Shown here: in pieces, positions 19,367-27,882 of the stretch | Layout: every line of letters starts with the position of its first letter | Numbering within the stretch: position 1 is the stretch's first letter | NCBI GenBank assembly: GCA_052400625.1 | Contig: JBQTGH010000004.1 | Direction: 5' to 3' (one strand) | Source: Thermophagus sp052400625 | Lineage (GTDB): Bacteria > Bacteroidota > Bacteroidia > Bacteroidales > Marinilabiliaceae | DNA length: 64,000 nucleotides | Position numbers and translations under genes: made by a program | Notes under the pieces: model-generated | Seen by the model: only the letters and a program-made list of their open reading frames with translations | Database searches by the model: none | What the model was told of the DNA's origin: nothing

Positions 19367-20100
19367 ACGAGACCTTCTACCATTAAAATGGACTTACAGG
19401 ACACCATGCTAACAATGAATTATGTTCCTTTCAGACATAGAATTAGGATATGATTCACACATCACATTACAGATATTCGGACATGGTAGATGTACCAGTC
19501 CCATAAATCATCGTGCAAAAGTTATAGAATAAGAACTATAACAAAATTTAGCCCCTAAGCAATGGCTTGCCGAAAAAGAGCTTGAGAATAAACTAAAAGG
19601 AGTATTGCTAAAAAAGAAACAAGCCTTGAAGAAAAAACATATTCGGCAAACACGCCCGTTTGTATAATATCGCCGGGTCATACCTCAAAGGCCTTGGCAG
19701 GTATTGGTAATGGATATAAAGCGTTTCCGGGTTGAGGCGTTTAAAAGAGGATTGCACAGCGCATGGGGAAAGGCAAATGGCATCTATCATTTCTCAATAT
19801 TTTGTTTTGCTTTTTCATACAAATTCTTACTAAATTTATAGTGCGCTTTGTGAAACATTATTGTCAACATGGCCATCTTTCCGATGCGGCCGATAAAACC
19901 GTATCAAATATGAGATTCAGGACCACATATCGTCTCAACAGTCTGCTCATTAAACCCGTTGATGTTCACCGCCTGCTGCGGGGTGACCGGTTGAATATGA
20001 TGAAGCCACGAAACCTCATCAATCAGTTTGTGGCCGGTAACACAGGTCCGCCCACCTAACTTCGGTGAAATGATCACCTTGTTAATTTAGGACAAACAAG
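19367..20100. other. Non-coding stretch with possible gene debris
   Basis: A 734-base region downstream of the RDD gene that marks the start of the accessory island. No continuous frame looks like a real protein. Short peptide-like patches appear in changing frames, for example AEKELENKLKGVLLKKKQ near 19573 on the plus strand and KLIDEVSWLHHIQPVTPQQA near 20000 on the minus strand. This is what a decayed insertion sequence or gene would look like, but I cannot name the parent. Confidence 0.35.
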
Positions 20101-20110
20101 TCTGCATAAA

Positions 20111-20330
20111 GGTCGGAACCTTTCTCACAAAGGTCGGAAACCTTCTCACAAAGGTCGGAGACCTTCGCATAAAGGTCGGAGACCTTCGCATAAAGGTCGG
20201 AAAGCTTCTCACAAAGGTCGGAAACCTTTGCACAAAAGTCGGAGACCTTCGCATAAAGGTCGGAAAGCTCCGCATAAGGGTCGGAGACCTTCGCATAAAG
20301 GTTGGAGACCTCATCACAAAAGGCAGAAGG
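20111..20330. repeat. Tandem array of about 11 units of 21 bp, each with a small palindrome
   Basis: The hexamer GGTCGG (or a one-base variant) recurs at 20111, 20132, 20153, 20174, 20195, 20216, 20237, 20258, 20279 and 20300, an exact 21-base period, with a degenerate unit at 20321. Many units contain AAGGTC-GGA-GACCTT, which can form a 6-bp stem with a 3-base loop. Because 21 is divisible by 3, all frames stay partly open, and on the minus strand the array reads as heptads KVSDLYA / KVSDLCE. There are no spacers, so it is not a CRISPR. The array ends 87 bases before the helical-protein gene at 20417. Confidence 0.9.
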
Positions 20331-20416
20331 ATTTGAATAATAAGCAAACAAACACCCTGAAGGTCCAAAAATAAATTTAAACCCTTAATTGCTAACTTTT
20401 TAAAACTGTAAGAGTC

Positions 20417-21061
20417 ATGAAATCGTCGCAAATAAACAGATTGAACATGCTCGAGGCAGTCAACAACTACCTCGACGAGAATGCGTCGAAGTGGCAGAAC
20501 ATAGCCAGACTTGCTGCTGCTAAAACGGAATTGAGCCAGTTAATCGCGGCCATCAATAGTGCTGCCGAGGCTCAGGCCGAAGCACAGGTCTCCTACGGCA
20601 AAACAAAACTGGCGCTGAAAAAAGCCATCGCCGCAAAAGCTGACATCCTTAACGATGTGATTGAAGCGTATGCCCTTACCGAAGGAGATGACGAACTGGC
20701 ACGCCAAATGAGCGACAGCCGGTCAGATCTCTATCGGTTACCCTACAATGATTTTTATATTAAAGTGAGAGCTATCATCGACAAAGCCACTGAATTGCAG
20801 GAGGTGCTGGTGAGTGACTTCGGGCTCTCGGCCGAGCAAATCACCGACGTCCAGAACGACCTCAACCAGCTGCTCGAAATCAACGGCCTGCCGCGCGCTT
20901 ACCAAATTAAATCGAGCGTTGCTACCAGCGAGCTTGAGCAACTCCTCTCTCAAGCCAGTGATTTATTGTATAACCAAATTGACAAGCTGATGTCTATTTT
21001 TAAACACAGCGATCCCGGCTTTTATCATGGCTACCAGAAAGCCAGAATGATAGTAGATTAA
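20417..21061 (+). CDS. Uncharacterised all-helical protein
   Basis: A 214-residue protein that I do not recognise with certainty. It is rich in Ala, Leu, Glu and Gln, has no signal peptide or membrane segment, and is predicted to be almost entirely helical, with coiled-coil-like stretches (about residues 28-75 and 90-130). The N-terminal pattern MKSSQINRLNML..VNNYLDEN is reminiscent of a family of roughly 200-residue hypothetical proteins I recall from Marinilabiliales-type genomes. Its codons are visibly richer in G and C than those of the next genes (21.9-26.6 kb), so the two were probably acquired separately. It sits directly downstream of the 21-bp hairpin array and upstream of a heptamer microsatellite. 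No function can be assigned. Confidence 0.7.
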   Translation: MKSSQINRLNMLEAVNNYLDENASKWQNIARLAAAKTELSQLIAAINSAAEAQAEAQVSYGKTKLALKKAIAAKADILNDVIEAYALTEGDDELARQMSDSRSDLYRLPYNDFYIKVRAIIDKATELQEVLVSDFGLSAEQITDVQNDLNQLLEINGLPRAYQIKSSVATSELEQLLSQASDLLYNQIDKLMSIFKHSDPGFYHGYQKARMIVD

Positions 21062-21097
21062 ACGCTGTGTGGACCTTCAAGGGTGATTTTATAACAG

Positions 21098-21178
21098 AAG
21101 TCAGAGGCCGGAAGCCGGAAGCCGGAGGCCGGAGGTCAGAGGCCAGAAGCCAGAGGACGGAAGCCAGAGGCTAGAGGT
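21098..21178 (+). repeat. Heptamer microsatellite (GAAGCCG / AGAGGCC type)
   Basis: A run of degenerate 7-base units of the form (A/G)GA(A/G)G(C/T)C repeated about eleven times, ending in the phrase agaggtaataagttagata. The same heptamer run with the same ending phrase occurs at about 30894-30940 and 33050-33150, and a short version at 28165-28208. Confidence 0.8.
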
Positions 21179-21420
21179 AATAAGTTAGATATAAATAGAT
21201 ATATCTTGTGCATGGGATTCACCGTCACCTCTGCGACTTAACGCCTTTGCGTTTAATAGCACAGGGCATAGCGGATGGGACGTCTTAAATCTTACATCTA
21301 AAAATCTTAAATCTAATTATCTTATATCTAATCTTGGCGTCTCTGCGTTTAATGGCAAAGGGCATAGTGCATGGAGCATCTTAAATCTTATATCTAATAA
21401 TCTTATATCTAACAATCTAC
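21179..21420. repeat. Dispersed intergenic repeat, copy 1
   Basis: An AT-rich block beginning taagttagatataaatagatata, continuing with an 'accgtc.cctctgcg' and 'gcgtttaatagcacagggcatagcgg' segment and ending in iterated cttaaatcttacatcta words. A second partial copy follows at about 21334-21418. Closely related copies occur at 28209-28375, 28427-28525, 30941-31108, 33143-33320 and 33375-33535. None encodes a protein. Confidence 0.8.
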
Positions 21421-21919
21421 ATTTTCTATTGATGCTGCTTTTTTCGCGATGAATATCTTTCGTGTATCTTTTTTCCTTATGTGGTAAAATAGCCATACTA
21501 TTTGCATGCATTTTAGGATTGCCATTACTTTTTTTAGATAATGAGAGCCACCACCGAACGCTTTCCTGAAAATCCCCATGGAATAAACGACAGGGCGTAA
21601 CTTCATTACCCCACAAAAATTTAATTCACAAGCACTTGCATTTAAACATATTTTATATATTTGTATTTACACAAACATGAATTGATGCCTGTAAAACCCC
21701 AAATAACCCTCTCGTTAGCACCACACCGTAAAATAAATGTTGTGCCATTTAAGCAAACGATCGCTTGCAAATATAAAAAGCACTTTAGACCGAATCATAG
21801 AATATAAAAAGCTCAATAACTAACAATTAGACAAATTGCGATTTAATAGATGTTAAGATAATGTGTGTTTTGACATCAGTTAGGGGCTAGGGAAGGACAG
21901 AGCAATAACCAATAAAAAG
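21421..21919. other. Intergenic region upstream of the cyclase-like gene
   Basis: About 500 AT-rich bases without a credible gene. TATATTTG at 21656-21663 fits the -7 consensus TAnnTTTG, with a CTTG 17 bases upstream (21635-21638); if used, it would give a leader of about 250 bases to the gene at 21926. The motif GTTAGGGGCTAGGG at 21879-21892 is mirrored after that gene (see the separate entry). Confidence 0.4.
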
Positions 21920-22858
21920 TTGAACATGAATGATTCTGAGATTAAATACGAAAAAAGACTTGTTGCATTTATTGATATACTTGGTTTTAAGGAAATTGTA
22001 AAGCAGTCGGAAAAGGATATTTCAAAAATTGAATTAATATATTCAGTTCTTGACTACTTGAAAAATTGGGAAGCTCAAGAAAAATGGGATTTAAGATTGG
22101 TTGAAATCGAAGGGGATGCACAAAAACGGGGTGTTGAGAATTTTGACATAAGAGGAAAAACAAATATTACAGCGTTTTCTGATAGTATTGTTGTTTCTGT
22201 GAAAGTGGATAATAATATAAATGAAATGGCTTCGACATTGATTGTTCATTTGGCATATATCGGAGCTATTCTACTGGAAAAAGGAATTCTATTTCGAGGA
22301 GGTCTTACTGTTGGTAATCTAATTCATATTGAAAATGGAATTGTATTTGGACAAGGACTAATTGACTCATATAAGCTTGAAAGTAAAAGTGCTAAATACC
22401 CAAGAATTATTTTATCGGACAAACTATTAAAAGAACTGAATTATCCAATTGAAACAAAAAGAAATAGTTATCCCTATCATCAATACGTTGACAGATTTGA
22501 GGATGGTTGCGTTGGTTTTCATCAAATGATTTATTATCAGGCCATACAAAGTTGGGAAGAAATGACTAAAGAAAAATTGATTGAAAGTTTAAGTATAGTT
22601 CGAAAAGTAATTGTAAAAGGACTTGACACAACTTTTGAGAATCCAGATGTTTATGAGAAATATAAATGGTTAAAAGAGCAGTATAATAAACTTATCATTT
22701 TGGAGGACTCTGATTATGAAACTAAAACCTATGAGAATATCAAATTGAAAATTCGTGAGCTAAATGAAAATATTGCTGGACAAAATATTCATTACTCATA
22801 TACCGATAATTTTTATGAATCAGAATGGAAGAAGAGTGAATAAACCCCAACCCCTAAC
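21879..22858. repeat. Short inverted motif pair bracketing the cyclase-like gene
   Basis: GTTAGGGGCTAGGG (21879-21892) and CCCCAACCCCTAAC (22845-22858) are reverse complements at 12 of 14 positions. They lie 33 bases before the start codon and one base after the stop codon, so the pair tightly frames a single gene. It recalls the single-gene cassettes of integrons, whose attC ends contain GTTRRRY/RYYYAAC cores, but the seven-base cores do not match exactly. Confidence 0.45.
21926..22843 (+). CDS. Class III nucleotide cyclase-like protein (Pycsar-type cyclase candidate)
   Basis: A 305-residue cytosolic protein with the pattern of a class III cyclase homology domain. The first beta strand carries FIDILGF with a metal-ligand Asp (D17). 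The beta-hairpin carries AFSDSIVVSV with the second Asp (D86). RGGLTVG follows at 124-130, then GQGLIDSYKLES and YPRIILS, which parallel the G..l..A..LE..A...ril(v)S end of nucleotide cyclases. The C-terminal 130 residues are helical. Both metal Asp residues are present, so catalysis is plausible. PycC cyclases of Pycsar anti-phage systems belong to this superfamily, but no TM or TIR effector gene is adjacent, so the Pycsar label is inference. I prefer the ATG at 21926 to a TTG six bases earlier. The DNA is markedly AT-rich, like the Hachiman genes that follow. Confidence 0.6.
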   Translation: MNDSEIKYEKRLVAFIDILGFKEIVKQSEKDISKIELIYSVLDYLKNWEAQEKWDLRLVEIEGDAQKRGVENFDIRGKTNITAFSDSIVVSVKVDNNINEMASTLIVHLAYIGAILLEKGILFRGGLTVGNLIHIENGIVFGQGLIDSYKLESKSAKYPRIILSDKLLKELNYPIETKRNSYPYHQYVDRFEDGCVGFHQMIYYQAIQSWEEMTKEKLIESLSIVRKVIVKGLDTTFENPDVYEKYKWLKEQYNKLIILEDSDYETKTYENIKLKIRELNENIAGQNIHYSYTDNFYESEWKKSE

Positions 22859-23138
22859 AATATATAAAAATAATAGCCGAGACAGTTGTAAATTCAAGGG
22901 TTGTAACCCGCTTCAATTTTCTTGTAACTTGACAGGAAATAAATATGAGAAGTATAATTAAAGCAAGACAAACTGAAAAAAAAGAGAAAGCCCTCGCTTC
23001 GCATTTTTTAAAATTTCTCTGCCAACCCACATTTGACACATTTACAAAGTCACACAGGCTACCACACATCCTAAACTTTGTAAAAGAGCCAAATTTTACC
23101 AACATCCAAAAGACCGAAATAACAAATGAAATAGCCGT
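22859..23138 (+). other. Gap between cyclase-like gene and hamA
   Basis: About 280 bases. A 65-codon frame (22945-23142) overlaps the hamA start through ATGA, but its composition (PTFDTFTKSHRLPHILNF) does not resemble a folded protein. The DNA resembles intergenic 'ttgacacatttacaaagtcacac' sequence, variants of which recur after hamB. I treat it as non-coding. Confidence 0.5.
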
Positions 23139-24035
23139 ATGATTAAAACAAATATAAATAGTAATTTTTTGGATTTATTCCATCAAATAATTGAGGATTA
23201 TAAATTAGATAATTCCAATAGGCTGAACGTATTTATGCTTAAAATAAGAAATAACAGATTTGCATACAATGACTTGGTGAATTTACTTGGAAACAATTTA
23301 TACTACTTTGCTCTTTCAAGAACTGAAATACAAAAACTTATAGATAATAATCAGTTTGATACTCTGATTAAAAGAACAAAAAATAAATTCAGAGATTACA
23401 CATCTAACGAAGGGGAACTTGGTGAAGTAATGCTGTACTGCCTTCTCGAAGCACATTTGAAAGCTCCCAAAATTTTGACAAAATTAGAATTAAAAACAGC
23501 AAACAATGACTATGTAAAAGGTGCAGACGGTGTTCATTTATTAAAACTCGATGATGAAAATTATCAGCTAATATTTGGAGAAGCCAAATTAGATGCAGAC
23601 TTAAAACAAGGTATATATGATGCCTTTGGGTCAATATCAAAATTATTGAAAGACGACAATAAAAAGCTTGACTTCGAATTTGATTTAGTCAATAGCCAGC
23701 TAATAAAAGAGGTTTATGATGAAAATCAATATAAAAAATTGAAAAGTATTTTGTTGCCTAGTGCGAGAGCAGAAGAAACTTACTTAGATTATTCATTTGG
23801 TATTTTCTTGGGCTTTGAAGCAAAAATAACGGATGAAGAAATGAAGCTTTCTAATTCTGATTTTAGAAAAAAAATTAAAGAAAGAATAAAGCAAGAGGTT
23901 TTGGACCGTATTAGTTCTTTTAATCATCAAATAAGAAAGGAAGAATTCACCGGATATCAATTTTACATATATATCCTCCCCTTTTCTGACTTAGCGAAAA
24001 AGCGTAAAGAAATTATAAAAGAACTGACTGTATGA
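23139..24035 (+). CDS. hamA: Hachiman defence protein HamA (DUF1837 nuclease)
   Basis: A 298-residue protein with the DUF1837 pattern. GELGEVM at about residues 92-98 is followed by GADGVHLL with D130, then FGEAK with E148 and K150, giving the D...ExK core of a PD-(D/E)xK nuclease. In Hachiman systems HamA is the effector nuclease held inactive by the HamB helicase and released when the helicase senses unusual DNA, causing DNA degradation and abortive protection. The stop overlaps the start of the helicase gene by 4 bases (ATGA), the expected two-gene arrangement. All putative catalytic residues are present. The family call is from remembered motifs, not from a search. Confidence 0.85.
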   Translation: MIKTNINSNFLDLFHQIIEDYKLDNSNRLNVFMLKIRNNRFAYNDLVNLLGNNLYYFALSRTEIQKLIDNNQFDTLIKRTKNKFRDYTSNEGELGEVMLYCLLEAHLKAPKILTKLELKTANNDYVKGADGVHLLKLDDENYQLIFGEAKLDADLKQGIYDAFGSISKLLKDDNKKLDFEFDLVNSQLIKEVYDENQYKKLKSILLPSARAEETYLDYSFGIFLGFEAKITDEEMKLSNSDFRKKIKERIKQEVLDRISSFNHQIRKEEFTGYQFYIYILPFSDLAKKRKEIIKELTV

Positions 24036-26617
24036 CAATTATTGAAAAACTTACAGAGGACATTTTAAAGGATGATTATTTCAACCAGCTTTTTAGAAAA
24101 AGCTCTTTATTGTCTGCATATAAACAGTTCAATATTTTAAATAACAATACTCTCTCAGAGAAAGAATTGAAAGATGTTTTGAGGTTTGCTGATATCCTTT
24201 CAAACTCAACTAATTCGATAGCAAGAAATAAAGCGTATCAAATTATCACATTTTTAAACTCAAGCTATTTGAGTGACCCGATATACAAGACTGTTTCCAA
24301 AGCAGTATACTCAAAACTTGGGAATTTTCCTGCAATCAAATACCTTGAAAAATATAACGAAAACAACTCAGAACTCCCTATAAATCGTTTAATAGAGGTT
24401 GAGGCAAAGAAAATTTTACAGCAAGTGCCAGGAAGTGACAAACTTACATTTACCGATGTTCAATTTGAACTGTTTTCAAGCTTAAGTAATTCAATTGAAT
24501 ACAGTTTTTCCGCACCAACATCAATGGGAAAATCATTTATTATAAAAGCTTTCATTAAAAAAGTCATTAAAAATGTTCCTCCAGAAAATTTAGTTGTTAT
24601 TGTTCCTACACGTGCATTAATAAACCAGTTTGCAATTGACTTAAAAAAAGAATTGACAGAAGTATTGGAAACATATAAATATAGAGTTGTAACAAACTCT
24701 AGTATAAGTGATTTGATTACCGAAGAACAGTATAATTATATTTTTGTCCTTACACCAGAGCGATTGATAAGCTATTTATCTCAAGAGAATAATCCGTCCA
24801 TAGGTTTTTTATTTATTGATGAAGCACATAAAATTGCAAATAACAAGGATAGTCGAAGCGTAACATCCTATGAAGCAATTGAGAAGGCACTAAAAAAATA
24901 TGGTAACATTAAATTATATTTTGCCTCCCCCAATGTATCCAATCCTGAAATATTTTTGAAATTATTTAATCGAAACAGCAATGGTAATTCGTACAAGACA
25001 AATGAGTCTCCTGTTTCGCAGAATTTGTTTTTTGTAGATTTATTAAATAATAAAATTGAATACGTTGTTGGAAATGATAATATAGAAATGGAATCTAAAG
25101 ATTTCTTTTCTACGACTAAATCTATTAATGATTTAATAAAGAAACTTGGTCGAGGGAAAAACAATCTGATTTACTGTAATAGTAAGAATAGAACAATCAA
25201 CTATGCTTTTAATTTTTCAAAATCATTAACCAAAATACCAGCTAATGAACAAAGCGAAAATATAAAAAAGACAATTAGTCAAATCAAGGAATATATACAT
25301 CCAGACTATTATTTAGCAAATTTGTTAGAGTACAAAATAGCTTATCATCATGGGAGGTTGCCACAGTTGATTAGAAATTCAGTTGAAGAACTTTATCTAA
25401 ATGGTGATATTACAAATGTTTTTTGTACTTCTACTCTTCTTGAAGGTGTGAATATGCCAACACAAAATATCTTTATTCTTGATAATAGAAATGGTCGCCC
25501 AAAGTTAGAACCAATTGATTTTTGGAATTTGTCTGGAAGAGCCGGAAGGTTATCAAAAGAGCTTTATGGAAATATTTACTGTGTACAGCATGCTAATTGT
25601 GAATGGAAAAATAAAGAGATATTGCATAGAAATGCTATTAAGTTAAAACCAACTGTTTTAAATAAGATTGATAGAAATCTCCAAAAGATAGAGAAAATTC
25701 TTAATGAACAGGATATTTCAGGCACAAAAACAGAAAAGGAAATTTTGCAATATATTGCAAATATCATTAGTGTTGGCACAATGGAGTTGGAAGGCAATAA
25801 AGAACCAGGCCCATTACTTAAAAAATTAATTGAAAAAAATAAAGAAACCATAATTGATTTGGCGAAATCAAAAGTTAAAGATTTTACAATTCCAGTTTCA
25901 ATTCTTAATTCAAACCAATCAATCAATCTCTCAGTGCAGAATAAGGTTTTCAATGAATTATTGAAAAGACATAGGCAAGGTATAAACATAAAACTTCCAT
26001 CGTTAAATCAACCTAAATTTTATCAGGTTTGTAAAAGAGTTTTAGATTATATGTTCGATTTATATGAATGGAAAAATGCGGAAAAGAAATTAAATAACCC
26101 TAATAGCCTATCTTATTATGCTACAATAATGACCCAGTGGGTCAAAGGATTTAGTTTAAACCAGATTATTCAACAATCTATCGAATACCATAATAATACA
26201 AACAAAGAAATTATTCTTGACTATGATTATAACAATCCAATTGTTTTTAATCCTAGAGACAAAAGACATATAAACTACGTGATTGAAAATGTGATTGAGG
26301 ATATTGAATATATTTTACGCTTTTTGTTTGAGAAGTATTTTAATCATTATCATAGCATTGTTGTAAACCTACTTGGAGAAGAGAATGCTGGTGAAAATTG
26401 GGCTACTCTACTTGAATATGGTACTCAAAATAGAATTGTGATTGCTTTGCAAAATACTGGGATTTCAAGGCATACAGCAATAAAAGTATATGAAAAATGT
26501 AGAAACAGCGGATTAATCATTAGAGATAATAAACTTGAAAGAATTGACAAGCAACTTGTTTTGCAAAAATTCAGAAAGACCTCAATGGAATATGATGAAT
26601 TAATAAAAATATTATAG
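24032..26617 (+). CDS. hamB: Hachiman defence helicase HamB
   Basis: An 861-residue superfamily 2 helicase. Walker A is SAPTSMGKS (160-168, K167), followed by motif Ia VVIVPTRALINQ, the DEAH box at 263-266 in LFIDEAHKI, a motif III-like LYFASP, motif V-like STLLEGVNMPTQNIFI, and motif VI SGRAGR (GRAGR at 502-506). The remaining 350 residues are helical and charged and probably contain the HamA-interacting and DNA-sensing parts. Both size and coupling to a DUF1837 gene fit HamB. The pair is transcribed with strongly AT-rich codons unlike the core genes, in line with horizontal acquisition. No inactivating mutation is visible. Confidence 0.87.
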   Translation: MTIIEKLTEDILKDDYFNQLFRKSSLLSAYKQFNILNNNTLSEKELKDVLRFADILSNSTNSIARNKAYQIITFLNSSYLSDPIYKTVSKAVYSKLGNFPAIKYLEKYNENNSELPINRLIEVEAKKILQQVPGSDKLTFTDVQFELFSSLSNSIEYSFSAPTSMGKSFIIKAFIKKVIKNVPPENLVVIVPTRALINQFAIDLKKELTEVLETYKYRVVTNSSISDLITEEQYNYIFVLTPERLISYLSQENNPSIGFLFIDEAHKIANNKDSRSVTSYEAIEKALKKYGNIKLYFASPNVSNPEIFLKLFNRNSNGNSYKTNESPVSQNLFFVDLLNNKIEYVVGNDNIEMESKDFFSTTKSINDLIKKLGRGKNNLIYCNSKNRTINYAFNFSKSLTKIPANEQSENIKKTISQIKEYIHPDYYLANLLEYKIAYHHGRLPQLIRNSVEELYLNGDITNVFCTSTLLEGVNMPTQNIFILDNRNGRPKLEPIDFWNLSGRAGRLSKELYGNIYCVQHANCEWKNKEILHRNAIKLKPTVLNKIDRNLQKIEKILNEQDISGTKTEKEILQYIANIISVGTMELEGNKEPGPLLKKLIEKNKETIIDLAKSKVKDFTIPVSILNSNQSINLSVQNKVFNELLKRHRQGINIKLPSLNQPKFYQVCKRVLDYMFDLYEWKNAEKKLNNPNSLSYYATIMTQWVKGFSLNQIIQQSIEYHNNTNKEIILDYDYNNPIVFNPRDKRHINYVIENVIEDIEYILRFLFEKYFNHYHSIVVNLLGEENAGENWATLLEYGTQNRIVIALQNTGISRHTAIKVYEKCRNSGLIIRDNKLERIDKQLVLQKFRKTSMEYDELIKIL

Positions 26618-27247
26618 CCAACGCACACTTGTAAGCACATTTGCAGGTCACACAAAGACACCGCGAGACCAAAACCTGCAAAAGAGCTTCCAAGTCCCTA
26701 CCCAAGTAAAAGATAAATTAAAAAAAATGCCCCACCGCACGAGTGGAAAATGAAATGAATGAATAATGAAAATAAAGTACGAAAGCACAATAATATATAG
26801 TGCATAGCGGGTTAAGTGTTGATATTAAACATCATCACTGGCTTGTGTTCAGTAGTTTACTGAAAGAAAAGTCTCACGTAATCCGCTACAACACCATACA
26901 ATTTACCGTTATAGCCAATTAAAGAATGATTAGTAGCTTTGACTTTCATAATGATTTTAAAAAGAAAAATGTCTATTTTAGAGCTGTCCTATAAAGGGTA
27001 AGTCTACATTGCAACAAAATTTTTGGCTGGAAATCTGCGTCAAGGGAGTATTATTAATAGCTTACTGATATCGTTAAACAATAATTAGATTATAAAATAA
27101 TACTTCAAATTACTTATGAAACGAGCATGGCGACTTTTGCCACAAAAGTACATGCATAAATTTGACTAAGCCATGCGAGTTCCATCCAGCCAATAACTTA
27201 GATAAAATTTATACGGATGAAATTTTTCTGATTTAGAAAATATCTTG
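26618..27247. other. Intergenic region after Hachiman with a solo IS3-like end
   Basis: About 630 bases without a gene. Bases 26982-27008 (gctgtcctataaagggtaag then tctaca) are nearly identical to the right ends of the repeat elements at 31111-31136 and 33531-33558. At 27133-27149 ACTTTTG-CCA-CAAAAGT forms a perfect 7-bp stem with a 3-base loop. No other structure is recognised. Confidence 0.6.
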
Positions 27248-27255
27248 TAAGTTTG
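27248..27255 (+). promoter_or_regulatory. -7 box for the HigB/HigA-type operon
   Basis: TAAGTTTG fits TAnnTTTG; a T-rich TTTT lies about 20 bases upstream. The box is 23 bases before the toxin ATG at 27279. Confidence 0.4.
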
Positions 27256-27278
27256 TATCCAAATGAATACAGTCATTA

Positions 27279-27578
27279 ATGTACTTTATTGAAAAGACAG
27301 TAGAGTTCGATAAATGGCTTAGGAAACTTAAAGATTTTAGGGCCAAGGCCAAAATATTATTCCGAATTCAAAAAATTGAAAATGACGAACATTTTGGAGA
27401 TTGCGAACCTGTTGGGGATGGCATTTTTGAGTTAAAAATAAACTACGCCAAAGGATATAGGGTTTACTTCAAAGAAAAAGACAAGAAAATAATCCTTTTA
27501 CTGATTGGAGGGAATAAATCTACACAACAAAAAGACATTGAAAAGGCAAAAGAGATTTGGAGAAAAATTAAAAAATAG
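27279..27578 (+). CDS. RelE/HigB-family addiction module toxin
   Basis: A 99-residue basic protein of the 'addiction module killer protein' branch of the RelE/ParE superfamily (COG3657 type). It has the pattern FDKWLRKLKDFRAKAKILFRI, then GDGIFELKINYAKGYRVYF and ILLLIGGNKSTQQKDIEKAKEIWR, in which the GYRVYF and GGNKSTQ segments are hallmarks. Such toxins cleave mRNA on the ribosome. It precedes its antitoxin by 4 bases, the toxin-first order typical of higBA. Length is complete for the family and the key basic residues look intact. Confidence 0.88.
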   Translation: MYFIEKTVEFDKWLRKLKDFRAKAKILFRIQKIENDEHFGDCEPVGDGIFELKINYAKGYRVYFKEKDKKIILLLIGGNKSTQQKDIEKAKEIWRKIKK

Positions 27579-27582
27579 AGAT

Positions 27583-27867
27583 ATGAAAACTTCAAAATTT
27601 GACATTGCAGATTATTTAGATAATAAAGAAATGATAGCAGAATATCTCAATGCTGTTTTGGAGGAAGGAGATAATTCTGATGTTATCACAGCGATTGGAC
27701 ATATTGCCAAATCGATTGGAATGACAAAAATTGCTGAAGAGACGGGACTGAGCAGACCAAGTTTATATAAAGCCTTATCAGATGGTTCAAAACCCCAATT
27801 CGAAACGATAATGAAAGTATTAAGAGCCATTGGTGGGCAGATAAGAATTATTCCAATAACTCCATAA
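27583..27867 (+). CDS. HigA-family addiction module antidote protein
   Basis: A 94-residue DNA-binding antitoxin (COG3636 type). It opens with the typical FDIADYLDNKEMIAEYLNAVLEEGD, followed by an HTH of the Cro/CI kind, IGMTKIAEETGLSRPSLYKALSDGSKPQFETIMKVLRAIG. It should neutralise the toxin and repress the operon. I chose the ATG at 27583, just after the toxin stop, over an upstream start in the toxin coding region. A decayed group II intron end begins 16 bases downstream, so the pair is wedged between repeats. Confidence 0.9.
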   Translation: MKTSKFDIADYLDNKEMIAEYLNAVLEEGDNSDVITAIGHIAKSIGMTKIAEETGLSRPSLYKALSDGSKPQFETIMKVLRAIGGQIRIIPITP

Positions 27868-27882
27868 ATTAACGACGCCACA

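Noticed and set aside
19763..20059. 98-codon plus-strand frame
   Set aside because: Composition does not resemble a folded protein; counted as debris.
20111..20330. CRISPR array
   Set aside because: The units are contiguous with no unique spacers, and no cas gene is nearby.
20082..20431. Minus-strand frames of 89 and 114 codons with heptad-like repeats
   Set aside because: They arise because the array's period (21) is a multiple of 3, which keeps all frames open; there is no conserved non-repeat part or good start context.
21926..22843. Complete Pycsar system
   Set aside because: The cyclase-like gene has no neighbouring TM or TIR effector, so only a cyclase-like label is supported.
22945..23142. 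65-codon plus-strand frame that overlaps hamA through ATGA
   Set aside because: Low-complexity, proline/threonine-scattered sequence; similar intergenic wording recurs after hamB. The ATGA overlap is probably chance.
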